DNA of 64,000 bases from Artemia franciscana (taxonomy: Eukaryota; Arthropoda; Branchiopoda; Anostraca; Artemiidae): the NCBI RefSeq assembly GCF_032884065.1, contig NC_088873.1:8443702-8507701 (forward strand), in the 5' to 3' direction. The position numbers and the translations under genes are program-made. Shown here piece by piece: positions 1-10,439 of this stretch; position 1 is the first letter of the stretch, and every line of letters begins with the position of its first letter. The notes beneath the pieces are model-generated. The model saw only the letters and a list, made by a program, of their open reading frames with translations. It was not told where the DNA came from and did no database searches.

Positions 1-79
1 TTTTTTCATCTGTTTTTTTCCGTTTCTGTTTTTTTTTTTATCTGTTTTCTGGTTTTTTTTCTGTTTTTTTTTCAAATGC
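1..79. repeat. CTGTTTTT low-complexity tract
   Basis: A T-rich stretch built from variants of CTGTTTTTT. A similar tract recurs at 1,340-1,525, so the two flank the degenerate tandem repeats between them. The segment 80-560 shows short GATACC/ACCGTACC repeats at 98-180 and no coding potential. Confidence 0.8.
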
Positions 80-559
80 CGCGCTATCTAGCGGGCATGA
101 TACCGAAACGCATGATACCTACCCGTACCTACCGTACCGAAACGCACATCTAGCGGGCATGATACCATGATACCGTTGATTTTTGAATTTAAACAAAAAG
201 GGAATAGTTGTGGGAAAAGTCAAAGTCATGGCTAATTGTAGAAAAAAGCTAAGACAGATTGTCCAATTAAGTGGGCAACCCAGTCAAGGTTAATTTTACC
301 CCTTTGATTGCCGTTGTGACTGTCTCCCATTTATGCTACACCTCTCCGTGCATGCATGTCCCTTGACAATGCCGAAATAGAGTCAACCCGTTAACTACGG
401 GTTGACAACTTGAAAATTTTCCTCTCATGCATGTCACTCCACAATGCTCAACTAGAGTCAACCTCTCATGCTAATTCACGGCGGGGTAAATCTGAGCGAA
501 AGAGAGAGATAGAGAAAGAGAGAGAAGCTTAAACGCTATACAGTGGACATGGGCTAGAT

Positions 560-1175
560 GGGAACCCCATATGACAATGTCTCTACTGTTGGTATATGTG
601 TAGCGGATGGCTATTACCGCTTGAGCAACGGTCTAACCATTGACGGCTTTAAGGATTCGTGCTTTAAGCGGCAAACATGGGCTCAATGAAATCCCATATA
701 AAAGAGGAATATAGCGTTGGTATTTACTTAGAGCAATGGGTTACCGCTAGAACAGCGGTCCAACAAGCCACGGCTTGAAGGCATCCGTACTTTAAGCGGT
801 GAACCTAGACACCTTGGTATGTGTGTAGCGGAGGGTTATTACCACTTGAGCAATGGTCTAACCATAGAGCGTTATAGAGCGTTGGTATTTGCTTAGAGCA
901 ATGGGTTACCGCTATAGCGACGGTTTAAATAGCCTCTAACTTAAGCGGTGGACATAAGCTAGATGGGATGACTCTGTGTCTGTCTGGTATATATTAGCAA
1001 GCAGCGGTCTAAGTAGCCTCGGCTTGAAAGCATCCGTGCTTTAAGCGGTGAATATAGTGTTGGTATATGCTTTGAGCAATGGTTTACCGCTAAAGCAACG
1101 GTCTAAGAGCAACTAGGGTAAATTGTCAATTATAAATGACATTTAAGCTTGAAAGGAATATAGCGTTGGTATCAC
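560..1175. repeat. Degenerate tandem repeat, alternating units of about 60-130 bp
   Basis: Units begin near 577, 711, 812, 867, 983, 1,053 and 1,160. They carry variants of AGCGTTGGTAT, GAGCAATGGTTTACCGCT, ACGGTCTAA and GCTTTAAGCGGTGAA in the same order. Unit length varies because some copies are truncated. No reading frame runs through it. This looks like an old minisatellite; its family is unknown to me. Confidence 0.75.
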
Positions 1176-1339
1176 CCGATTGGACACATTTTATGACAAA
1201 TTTCGCCCCCCCCCCCCTAAAAATACGCTAGTGTGTTGAATTACACGAAGTTGCTCATCTTTTGTATGTGACTACAAGGATTTAACAAGAAGATGTTTTC
1301 TTTACTATTAGAAATAGAAGAAGTAAGGAAAAAACAGGA

Positions 1340-1525
1340 AAAACAGCTGTTAAAACAGCTGTTTTTTTTTATAAAAACAGCTGTTTTCTGTTTTTTCGAA
1401 AAACAGAATAGATTACAGAAACAGGCTACCTGTTTTTGTTTGACCTGTTTCTGTTTCTGTTCTGTTTTTTTTCTTACTGTTTTTTCTGTTTCTGTTTTTC
1501 TCAAAAACAGAAACAGTGCCGATGC
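1340..1525. repeat. AAACAGCTGTTT palindromic low-complexity tract
   Basis: Three AACAGCTGTT palindromes occur within 1,343-1,386, followed by CTGTTTCTG repeats to 1,515. Both strands are open here only because of the simple composition. The tract directly abuts the C-terminal break of the Helitron Rep remnant, so it replaces the rest of that gene. Confidence 0.7.
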
Positions 1526-2914
1526 TTAATTCAGACGGATAAATAGCAAACGTTCTGATCGAATTTTTGCATATATATCAATGACGTATTGGTGAAACAA
1601 TTGACGGCATTTTAAAATATAATTGTCTTCATCCTGCCGAATCATTAGTCTATAGGAATAATAATGCATTGCACTGCATTTCTTATTCATTTCTTTGTTA
1701 GTGGCTGGATTCATCAATTTAATATTAAAGTGATAGCCGGCGGCTCCATCCCAAAAAATGATAGGATATTGTAGGGCATCGTAGCATCGATGAGTTTCAG
1801 CAATTCTTACCAACTGAGCGTTTCGCTTATGAAGAATAATATCTCGAGGTAAAAACTGATCACCGACCATAACGATTGCCACTTCGTCGATAGTTGGAGC
1901 ATTCTATCTACGCACATGTTGGCCAGGAGGCGTTTTGTCAGCGGAAATAACAATTTTATGCGTATCAGTAGGCATTAAATCGATGGCTGTTTTGTACAGA
2001 CCCACTAAATTATTATTTTTGTGGAAAAGATGTTGCAATTGGGAAACGATTGTCCTTTCAACGTTGGGAGAAATTTCGCAACGTTTATTCAATTCAGAAT
2101 TTCTATCACTGATGAAGTACAATTGTAAAAATTTATGATTCTCGCCTGAGAATGGTAGAAGGGACCCTGCTCTATGATAAATTTGCCCTTTTACTTTGAA
2201 AGTAGGCATAAATTGATCTGGATTTTCGATTTGGGCACCAAACGACGTCATTTGGAAACATGAGTTATATTTTCTGATCTGTGATAAAAAACGCTTAGAT
2301 TCTGAAGTAGTTCCAGTAAGCAAAGTCTTCAATGGCTCTGGTGGTGCAGCCAATAGAGGAAGTTTAACTTTTCCTGAGGCGCAACACATTCCCATTGTTT
2401 CACCATTGAATTTCATGGCCTTGCAATAGGGACAAATTTTAGACATAGTCCTGATTTGAACACATCTACTATAATCATCGACTGGGCTGCACCTGAATGC
2501 CAGGCGATAATTTTCAGGTTGCTCATGTGATTCCTGGGCACGCTTTCTTTTCTCACTTTCTCTATCAGCTGCAAGCCTGTTTTCTTCCTGTTCTTGTGAT
2601 TCCTCGGCACGCCTTCTTTTTTCACTTTCTCTTTTAGCAGCAAGTCTGGTTTCGCGTTGCTCTGGTAGTTCCTCGACACGCCTTCGTTGACGTAAATTGC
2701 ACATTCCTAATCTAGCATTATCTCTTGAAGCCGCAAGCCTGTTTTCAGGTTGCTCTTGTGATTCCTCGACACGCCTTCTTTTTTTACTTTCTCTTCCAGC
2801 AGCAAGTCTGGTTTCGCGTTGCTCTGGTAGTTCTTCGACACGCCTTCGTTGATGAGTTCTTGTGTTAGGTAGCGTCACCATAGGTTCGACACAATCACCG
2901 TAGGAAAAATACAA
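1526..2914 (-). pseudogene. Helitron Rep/helicase protein, N-terminal fragment (broken)
   Basis: Two minus-strand open segments, 2,914-1,904 and 1,882-1,526, are in the same frame and separated by one TAG codon at 1,904-1,906. The sequence reads through it as ...QHVRR-stop-NAPTIDEVAIVMVGDQF. The N-terminal third holds five copies of a charged repeat of about 23 residues (RRRVEELPEQRETRLA type). Next comes a Cys motif (CPYCKAMKF...GMCCASGKVKL), then the Helitron-like N domain with RDIILHKRNAQLVRIAETHR and YPIIFWDGAAGYHFNIK. These are hallmarks of arthropod Helitron RepHel proteins, rolling-circle transposases. The fragment stops at FIRLN, before the HUH/Tyr nuclease and the helicase, where low-complexity DNA begins. 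It is therefore dead. The true 5' start is not clear. Confidence 0.88.
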
Positions 2915-3430
2915 ATTCTTCTTTAAATTTGTAACCTATTTAGATCGTTCGTGGCCATAAATGTCAATATCCCAGTCAAGAAAGAAAAAAAAAACAACCA
3001 TGTAGCCAACTTAGAAGGCAGGCCCCGGCTAGGCTATGCGGCAGGCTTGTATATATAGATTCTTATTGTCGCATCTCCTCTAGCCGCAGATATTGTGAGC
3101 CCCTTCTTGGGGTCATAGGCCGGGACCAGGCACGGTTAAGCGGTAGGTTAAAATATATCGATTCTTATTGTCGCCTGTCTTCTAACTGCAGACAAGATGA
3201 TGCTCTTCTCGCTGTCATGGGTCGATACCAAGTTCGATACAACCACATTGGGAAAGGTGCAACTTCTTTCTTAAAGTTGTGACCTATTTAGATCGTTTTT
3301 GTGGCCATAAATGTCAATATGCAAGTTTTAAGAAAAACAAACAAACTATGTAGCCGATTTCAAGGCTGGCCCACGACACTCGGCACGCGGTAGGCTTGTA
3401 TATATTGATTATCGTTGTAATTAGTAATTT
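2880..3430. repeat. Two diverged direct copies of about 200 bp
   Basis: 2,880-3,075 and 3,229-3,430 align throughout. Both run from GTTCGA(C/T)ACAA through CTATTTAGATCGTT, GTGGCCATAAATGTCAATAT and ATGTAGCC to GCAGGCTTGTATATA-like ends. The first copy includes the first codons of the Helitron Rep remnant, so this is probably a duplicated 5' portion of that element. Confidence 0.7.
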
Positions 3431-3534
3431 CCAAATGAATTACCTTTGTTTGCTACTCTTTCCTAGGGAAAATGGTGGACTCCACAGGGACTATATATAA
3501 TGTTGAAGGGTCCCATGACTTGTCAGTTTCATGT

Positions 3535-3870
3535 TTGACACATTCTGATTCTCGCTGTCGCTTGTAATCCTCACTGCTGCGTATCTTCTAACCGCATATT
3601 TCTTTGTTCTCGCTGTGAAATATCTTATAACCTAATATTTCTTTTTTCTTCACTTTCATTTTAAGTTCTTTCTTCTCCTCGTTCCCGCATGTCTTGTAAC
3701 CGTATATTTCTTAGTTCTTCACTTTTGTGAATTGTTTTAATTCTCGCTGTCGCTTATCTTCTAACCGGATATTTCTTTCTTCTTCACTTTTAATTTTGAC
3801 GTTTTATAATTGTCGTTGTCGCTAGTATTCAAAAATTATGTTTCTTTGTTCTTCATTTTCTTTTATCATA
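3535..3870. repeat. Degenerate minisatellite, unit about 55-60 bp
   Basis: About six diverged units of the form TTCTCGCTGTCGCTT-TCTTCTAACCG-ATATTTCTTTCTTCTTCACTTT. No coding potential. A shorter version of the unit (ATTCTTATTGTCGC...TCTAGCCGCAGA) is already present at 3,060-3,190. Confidence 0.7.
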
Positions 3871-3879
3871 ACTTCAGAC

Positions 3880-5335
3880 ATTTTTTCAATACCCTTTACC
3901 TTAACTGCTCGGATTGGTTTTGTCACATTTGATGATCTAGGTTATTTATTTGTCCTCTAGGCATTATGAAACTGCTTAAAACGTATTTTGTAAATAGACT
4001 CATTGCACTCGTTATTTTATATTTAGCTGTGGTCCTTTTGTTATGGTGGATAAGTTACAGATACTAAAAACGATATGGTCACTCCTGGGGGTGGGGGAGG
4101 GAAATGATTGTTCTCTTGAAATTTAATTTATTCTAATAAATTTGACGTCACTCACGGGATTTTTTTTCCAAAGTTAAGGCTCTTAACAAAATTTTCTCAA
4201 ACTCCTGACCTACGTAGATAGTTTCTTTTTAGGCCAGAGAAAAACCAGGATGCCAATTTTTCAAAAAAATCTGGAGCCGTTTTCAAGAAAAATACATAAG
4301 TAAATAAATATACAATTATTGCTTGTTTAAAGAAATAAGACACAGTTATGGCTCGTTTAAAGAGATAAGATATATAGACAGGATAATGCTTGGTTTTCCC
4401 TACATTTTAGATGAGAAATTTGGTTTGCTCGGCCTATAAGACATGAAATATAGAGGAGATTATGGGTAAAAACACAAGTCTTGAGATTTGGGGGGAGGCA
4501 TGGGACCCCAGAACCCCACCCCGTACACTTTCCGGTTCTCTATGGGTGCTTCCTTGAATAAAAGAAGGGCTTACTTTTACTGAATATTTCCAAGCAAGGG
4601 ACGAAGTATTCATCACATACTACTCCTAGACCCAGCATGACGTAGATAGCGATTATAAAATGAACAGCAACACCTCCATTTAGCCTTTCTTCTTGGGTGA
4701 AAAAGTCGGGTGGGAAATCACAGATAGCAGGATTTGCACACGTTGCGTTGGCTTCTGATGTTTCTAAAACAAAACAAAAATTGAAAAAAAAAATTTCAAT
4801 TTTTTTGAAATTTTTTTTTTTTCAAAATTTTTTTTTTCAAACAAACAAGGTCAACATGCCATTTAAATGCCTTATTTTATGTTCTTTCTGAATATAATAA
4901 TAGGAAATTCAATTTTAAGCCACTTAAGGACTGTCAAAGATGGTACCTTTTTCTTTTATTTTCAGCTAAAAAAGGGTTAAAAACAGTAATTCTTACTTCA
5001 TAATATTCAAAATAATTGTCATCAACACATATCAACTGCACCTCCATTATACTTTACCCTCCCCCTCATGTACAAATATATAGCCAACTTAAATTTTCTC
5101 TGGTTCTTGATTCCAGCCAGTGGTGAATTTTTTCAAAAAATTGAAAAAAAAATGACACACAACACTTTTTTTGATGTTATAGCAGCTGTACATAAATCAG
5201 CTACATCTTCAGCTAAAAAAAATAACACATTTTCATGATTTTGAAGAATTTTTATGACCTTCTTTTTTTTGCTCGAAAGATCAGATAAAAATACATCTAA
5301 ATCAAAACTGAAAAAAACTGCATCCAAGCAATAGC
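3880..5335. other. No gene seen; AT-rich, with A/T runs
   Basis: I see no supported gene. A self-complementary A/T tract lies at 4,778-4,850 (AATTTCAATTTTTTTGAAATT and similar). The segment at 5,058-5,100 matches the core of the 7.0-7.5 kb palindrome (GTACAAATATATAGCC). Confidence 0.5.
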
Positions 5336-5337
5336 AT

Positions 5338-5402
5338 TGTAACCCACCTCCTGTGAGGTGTGTTAACTCACCTCTCGCGGGGCGCGTTAACCCACCTCAC
5401 AG
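5338..5402. repeat. Short minisatellite, about 26-bp unit
   Basis: Two and a half copies of GTTAACCCACCTCnnGnGnGG with small changes. It is followed at 5,520-5,650 by GCAAAGCAACA-type low-complexity sequence. Confidence 0.7.
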
Positions 5403-5769
5403 CACAAAAGCAGGAAAAAGCTTAGCTTTCAATATTACCCCTTTGTAAACAGGGGTTTCTTGAGATAAGATTTTTGGGTTTTTTCAGGTAAAGCAGATGG
5501 GTTGATTTGACAGCACGTTACTGCAAAGCAACTTTTGCTGTGCAAAGTTGTTGTTGCAAAAAAACAAAACAGCAAAAAAACAAAGCAACAAAGTTGCTGT
5601 TGCAAAGCAACAGCAACTACTGCACTGCACTACTGCAAAGCAACAGTTTTATCAAAATAAAATTTTGAGCATCAAGGTTTGAGAAAAATCTGCGACCTAG
5701 TAAAGAGCAGACCACAACTCATAGTAATCGAAAACTAAAAAATACTTTTTGAGTTGTTTCGACTTTAAA

Positions 5770-6475
5770 TTTGGTCTTTCTTTCTTGCATTAGTGGGGCA
5801 ACAGAATTTTATAGACAGTTTCTTCAAGACCCATTTGAAAGCTACTGATTTTATTTACGAGCTTTTTATAAATTTGGCATTAGTGGGGCATATTTATTGG
5901 ACCTTTCAACTATGCTGAATCAAATCACTCTCTCATAATTTTGATCGGATATCTTTGGGGGGAAAGGGGCACGGGAGGGGGGCTAGTTGCACTCCCATCC
6001 TTTTTATCACTTAAAAAATGACTCTAGAACCTTTGATTCCGTTCCAATGAACCCTCTCCCGATCTTCTAGGACCATTGGTTCGATACGACCAAAACTAGG
6101 AAAAGAAAAATAATAAACATGCATCAATAATCTTTCTTCTGGCAAAAAATACAAAAATTCCAAATTTTTTAGATTGGAGCTTAAAACCTCTACAATAGAG
6201 TTGTCTGATACACTGAATCGTATGATATGATTTTCATTAAGATCACTTTACCTTTCCGGGGTGTTTCCAATCTCTTTCGAAAATCAGGCTAGATTTCTCT
6301 GGCTTGTATCGATCAGTAATATAAAATTTAATAAAACTTATTCGGAATCAGCATAGAAAACTAATTCTTTTGATGTATCTATTGTTATCGAAATTTAGTT
6401 TTCTAGAGTTTCGTTTACTATTGGGCCTTGTCACTCCTTACTTTTAATTCATTACAATGAACTGTTTGACAATGT
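5770..6475 (+). repeat. AACTGAAAGTAAGGAGC family, 3' part (copy 1)
   Basis: It aligns with the distal half of the other copies. Shared blocks are ATAATTTTGATCGGAT, GGGAGGGGGGCTAGTTGCACTCC, CTTCTAGGACCATTGG, TTCTTCTGGCAAAAAATAC, and the end ATTGGGCC...ACTCCTTACTT. It ends with a decayed terminal hairpin, TTCATTACAATGAA, followed by CTGTTTGA, at about 6,444-6,471. The 5' foldback module is missing. Non-coding. Confidence 0.75.
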
Positions 6476-7000
6476 ACCAGAGAACCTTGACGTCACAAAC
6501 AGTTCTATTTTATTGATTGGAAAAAAAGAAAGATATCGAACCAACGAAAAGGACTATCACTAGAGCTCCCAAAATAGTTGGAACTTCTATTCTGCAATCT
6601 CTAGTGGGATAACCTTACGTAGACGATAATTTCACAATAACATTGCTCAAGATATGGCATTGAACGAGATAAAAGAAAAAAATCACTATAGTCGAAAACA
6701 AGTTATTGTTCTGTGTTTTGAAATAGCACATTTGCCGTATCAAATTTTCTTTATTGCGTCCCCCTTTTTAAAACAACAAGAAGTTCCTAGGGGGCATCAA
6801 CGCCCAGCTACGCGTGGGGTTACCGGCATAAAATTCAGAGATTGAGTCCTGGTCGCAAATATAAATTAGCTTGTAAAACAAAGCGCATAGCTCTTTTTTG
6901 AGCAAGAACTTGACTTTGATAACAGACAATTACATGAAATTTTAAATTGGGCGGGACAGTGAGTAATGCTAAACAGAAATTTCGAGGAGGTAGAATAAAT
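6476..7000. other. No gene seen
   Basis: The open frame at 6,654-6,845 has no recognisable domain and no splice-site support. No structured repeat is evident. Confidence 0.4.
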
Positions 7001-7001
7001 A

Positions 7002-7477
7002 GTCAATGTTGATATTACCTGAACAATTGTTTTGGGTCATGAAACTATTGTTAATAGATGCATTTTGACTTTTTGAACATCTTTTCTCTCTTGCAAAAAT
7101 ACCGCGAACTCACCGTTATGGAATTATTCCGGCCCAAATATTCTTGTATTTACACATACAGAATTGCAATCATTTCCGTTATCGTTGATCGGATATTTGA
7201 AATCGCGAATCTGTAATAGTTTAGAAACAAATTTGGGCTATATATTTGTACATTAGGGGGGTGAGGGTAAAGCATAGCATATATTAAATACGTAAACTAA
7301 CCATTGCTGTATTTAATATATGCTATGCTTTATCCCCCCCCTAATGTGCAAATATATAATAACTCCAAAACGGTGAGTTTGCGGTAGTTTTGCAAGAGAT
7401 ATTCAAAAAGTCAAAATGCATCTATTAACAATAGTTTCATGACCCAAAACATTTGTTCAAGTAATACCAACATTGAC
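7002..7477. repeat. Large imperfect palindrome (foldback element)
   Basis: The left arm (7,002-7,123, plus 7,235-7,290) and right arm (7,311-7,477) are reverse complements. GTCAATGTTG pairs with CAACATTGAC, and GGGTCATGAAACTATTG pairs with CAATAGTTTCATGACCC. GCATAGCATATATTAAATAC pairs with GTATTTAATATATGCTATGC. About 110 bp in the left arm has no partner in the right, so the element is asymmetric by insertion or deletion. Confidence 0.85.
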
Positions 7478-7529
7478 CCACATTTCCTTCTGAATAGCCC
7501 CAATTGCAGGCTGATATTGGTATTTTTTT

Positions 7530-8027
7530 CAAAATCTAAGATAACAAAAAACCTGTAGGGAGGAGGGGGCAAGTCCCCTCTCCGTTGGCACCACTGGAAC
7601 TAAGAACAAATAATCCCTTTATGCTATTCCGCTGTTGTGCAACTTACCATTTTTCAAAATCTAAGATAAAAAAAACCTGTAGGGGGAGGGGGCAAGCCCC
7701 CTCTCCATTGGCACCACTGGAACTAAGAACAAATAATCTCTTTTATGCTATTCCGCTGTTGTGCAACTTACCATTTTTCAAAATCTAAGATAAAAAAAAC
7801 CTGTAGGGGGGAGGGGGCAAGCCCCCTCTCTGTTGGCACCACTGGAACTAAGAACAAATAATCCCTTTATGCTATTCCGCTGTTGTGCAACTTACCATTT
7901 TTCAAAATCTAAGATAAAAAAAACCTGTAGGGGGGAGGGGGCAAGCCCCCTCTCCATTGGCACCACTGGAACTAAGAACAAATAATCTCTTTTATGCTAT
8001 TCGACTGTTGTGCAACTTACCATTTTT
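7530..8027. repeat. Four-copy tandem repeat, unit 124-125 bp
   Basis: Units start at 7,530, 7,655, 7,779 and 7,903 with CAAAATCTAAGATAA and are nearly identical. Each contains a G-rich/C-rich hairpin (GGGGGAGGGGGCAAG with CCCCCTC) and GGCACCACTGGAACTAAGAAC. Each ends CAACTTACCATTTTTC, which on the minus strand reads GAAAAATGGTAAGTTG. The last unit runs into the donor end of the minus-strand exon at 8,021-8,195, so the array fills the start of that gene's intron. Confidence 0.93.
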
Positions 8028-8195
8028 CTCATCACCGCCTTCAAAGGTCCATGGAAAGAATCCACCTATTTGGTTGACACTTTTCCCAGCATTCAGATCA
8101 TATACAGTCCTTGCCTGGACTGAACAAATCAAGAAAGTGGCGACTGACACAATGACAGGTAGAACTCGTTTCGGAATTGGAGTGCCACAAACCAT
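8021..8195 (-). CDS. Probable first coding exon of an unknown secreted protein
   Basis: The minus-strand ATG at 8,195 sits in a good animal start context (CAAAACAATGG). It opens 58 codons plus 1 nt, then a strong donor AAAAATG|GTAAGT (donor GT at 8,020-8,019). The first 28 residues look like a signal peptide: a basic start (PIPKR), a hydrophobic core (VLPVIVSVATFLICSV) and a QA-R cleavage-like site. The mature start contains GGFFPWTFEGGDE. I recognise no family. Downstream exons would lie below 7.5 kb and I could not identify them. The gene is inferred from start context, signal peptide and donor, not from homology. It could be a chance open frame, but the three features together are unusual in this otherwise non-coding stretch. 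Confidence 0.45.
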
Positions 8196-8199
8196 TGTT

Positions 8200-8684
8200 T
8201 TGTCTTAATATCAGGATTTAAAACAAATTTTGCTTTTTGTTCTAAGCGTTTGCAATATAACTCCAGTAACGTAGTTTATAATAAACTTTGGGTCAAATGT
8301 TTCTTCAACAATTAAGTCTTCTCTGTCTTTCACCATCAGATTTATATTTACTTTCACCTAAATTACAACATTCTCCTTCGGTCTTCTTTAAGCACTGGTC
8401 GGAGCAAAAGCAAGTTTGATACTGAATCTATTTTGCGCAGGGCTAGTGATTTTATTCAAATAATGACGTTTAGAAGCCAGTCATAAAATTAATCGCTTTT
8501 TACGCAAGACAAAATTAAATACGTTTTTCTTTAGAAATAACCAAAGAGAATAAAGAAATTATTCACCTTGGAAAATTTTCAAGATTATTAGTGATTATTG
8601 GAAACTTGGTTGCTAAGGAAGCGTCTAGACTATAAATGTCTAGTCTTGAGTGACTTTATTATAGATGTCGTTTTACTAGGAGAT
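8200..8684. other. Upstream of the 8.2-kb exon; no element identified
   Basis: This would hold the promoter of the minus-strand exon. I see no convincing TATA box or initiator. A short self-complementary motif, TCTAGACTATAAATGTCTAGTC, lies near 8,623-8,644. Confidence 0.3.
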
Positions 8685-10352
8685 TAACTTTAAAAAAAAC
8701 TAGTTTTTTTTTAACTGAAAGTAAGGAGCGACATTAAAACTTAAAACGAGCAGAAATTACTCCGTGCATGTATGGGGATGCTCCCTCTTCAACATCCTGC
8801 TCTTTACGCTAAAGTTTGACTCTTTCTCTCAACTCTACTTTCTAACAGTAAAAACTTAGTAAAGAGCAGGGCGTTGAAGAGGTAACATCCCCTTTCATAT
8901 ACGGGGTAATTTCTGCTCGTTTCAAGTTTTAATGTCGCTCCTTACTTTCAGTTAAAAAACTTGTTTTTTTTAAATTTAATTTCTGAACATTTTTTAGTTA
9001 ATCCATGTTTTGATTTCGGCTCTCCGCAGATGAATAATTAAAGCAAAATTTGCATATTTAATTATTTGGCTAAATGGCTTTCCCATAGTTTTGATCGAAT
9101 GATTTTGATAAAAAAGGAGGGGGGAGGAGGCTCAGTTGCCCTCCAATTTCTTGGGTACTTAAAAAGGCAACTAGAACTTTTAATTTATTAAGAACATTTT
9201 CATTAGTAAGAGATATACGTAACTTACGAATTAGCTTACGTAACAAACTTCTATATTCGTATGTTTTTATTACGTATATGAGAGGGTTCGCCCACTCGTC
9301 AATACCTCGCTCTTTACACTAAAGCTAAGAAATTTTCCCCTGAATCACAAAGGCCGTAGAATAAATAGTTGAAATTACTAAAAATACTTTAGCGTAAAGA
9401 GTGAGGTATTAGGAGAAGGTGAACCTTATATGCGTAATATTTTCTGTTTGTTTTAAGTTTTATTGCTACCCCTTACTTTCAGTTGAAAAAACATTTTCAT
9501 ATTTATTTTCTCCTTGTTTTATTTTTAAATAATGCTAAAAAATGCTGTGCCCCCTTCATGGAAATATTCTTCCCCCATGACAAATTCCTCCATGGAAATT
9601 TTCCCCCACATAAACCCCTCTTCCTAACCCCTACTCCCAACCAAAAAATCCCCCTGAAAACGTCTGTTTACTTCCTAATAACCATTACTATATGCAAACA
9701 CTGGTCAAAGTTTGTAACTTGCAGCTCCTTCCACGGAGACTGTGGGGGAGTGAGTCGTCCCAAAAGACATAGTTATTAGTTATTTCGACTATGTTTAATA
9801 AAATGACTATCTCAGAATTTTGATCCGACGACTTTGGGAAAGAAATGAGCGTGGGAGGGGGCCTAGGTGCCCTCCAATTGTTTTGGTCACTTAAAAAGGG
9901 CTAGAAAACTTTTCATTTCCGTTCGAACGAGCCCTCTCGCAAAATTCTAGGACCTATGGGTCAATACGATCACCCCTGGGAAAGAAATAAAAAAATAAAC
10001 ACGCATCCGTGATTTTTCTTCTGGCAAAAAATACAAAATTCCACATTTTTGTAGATAGGAGCTTGGAACTTGTACAGTAGAGTTCTCAGATACGCTGAAT
10101 CTGATGGTGTGATTTTCGTTAATTTTATATGACTTTTAGGGGGTGTTTCCCCCTATTTTCTAAAATAGGGCAAATTTTCTCAGGCTCGTAACTTTTGATG
10201 GGTAGGACTAAACTTGATGAAACTTATGTATTTAAAATCAGCATTAAATGCAATTCTTTTGATGTAGCTATTGGTATCAAAATTTCGTTTTTTAGAGTTT
10301 TTATTACTATTGAGCCGGGTCGCTTTTTACTTACAGTTCATTACCACGAACT
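8685..10352 (+). repeat. AACTGAAAGTAAGGAGC family, near full-length (copy 2)
   Basis: It opens with a foldback module (8,692-8,972). AACTGAAAGTAAGGAGCGAC and AACTTAAAACGAGCAGAAAT are answered by their reverse complements ending GCTCCTTACTTTCAGTT. A second, imperfect module follows (9,225-9,490; CCTCGCTCTTTACACTAAAG pairs with CTTTAGCGTAAAGAGTGAGG). The distal body has GCGTGGGAGGGGGCCTAGGTGCCCTCC, TTCTTCTGGCAAAAAATAC and GTAGATAGGAGCTT. The 3' end reads GAGCCGGGTCGCTTTTTACTTACAGTTCATTACCACGAACT. No protein is encoded. It resembles a MITE or foldback transposon; no transposase is present to assign a superfamily. Confidence 0.85.
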
Positions 10353-10439
10353 TTTTCAGATATGTGGACACAATGTATTATTATTTTTTTTATTTTTTTT
10401 TTTACCAGGGCACTTCCTATAAAAGGAATTGTCGTAGAA

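Noticed and set aside
7530-8027. Regularly spaced repeats as a CRISPR-like array
   Set aside because: The units are contiguous 124-bp copies without spacers, in animal DNA.
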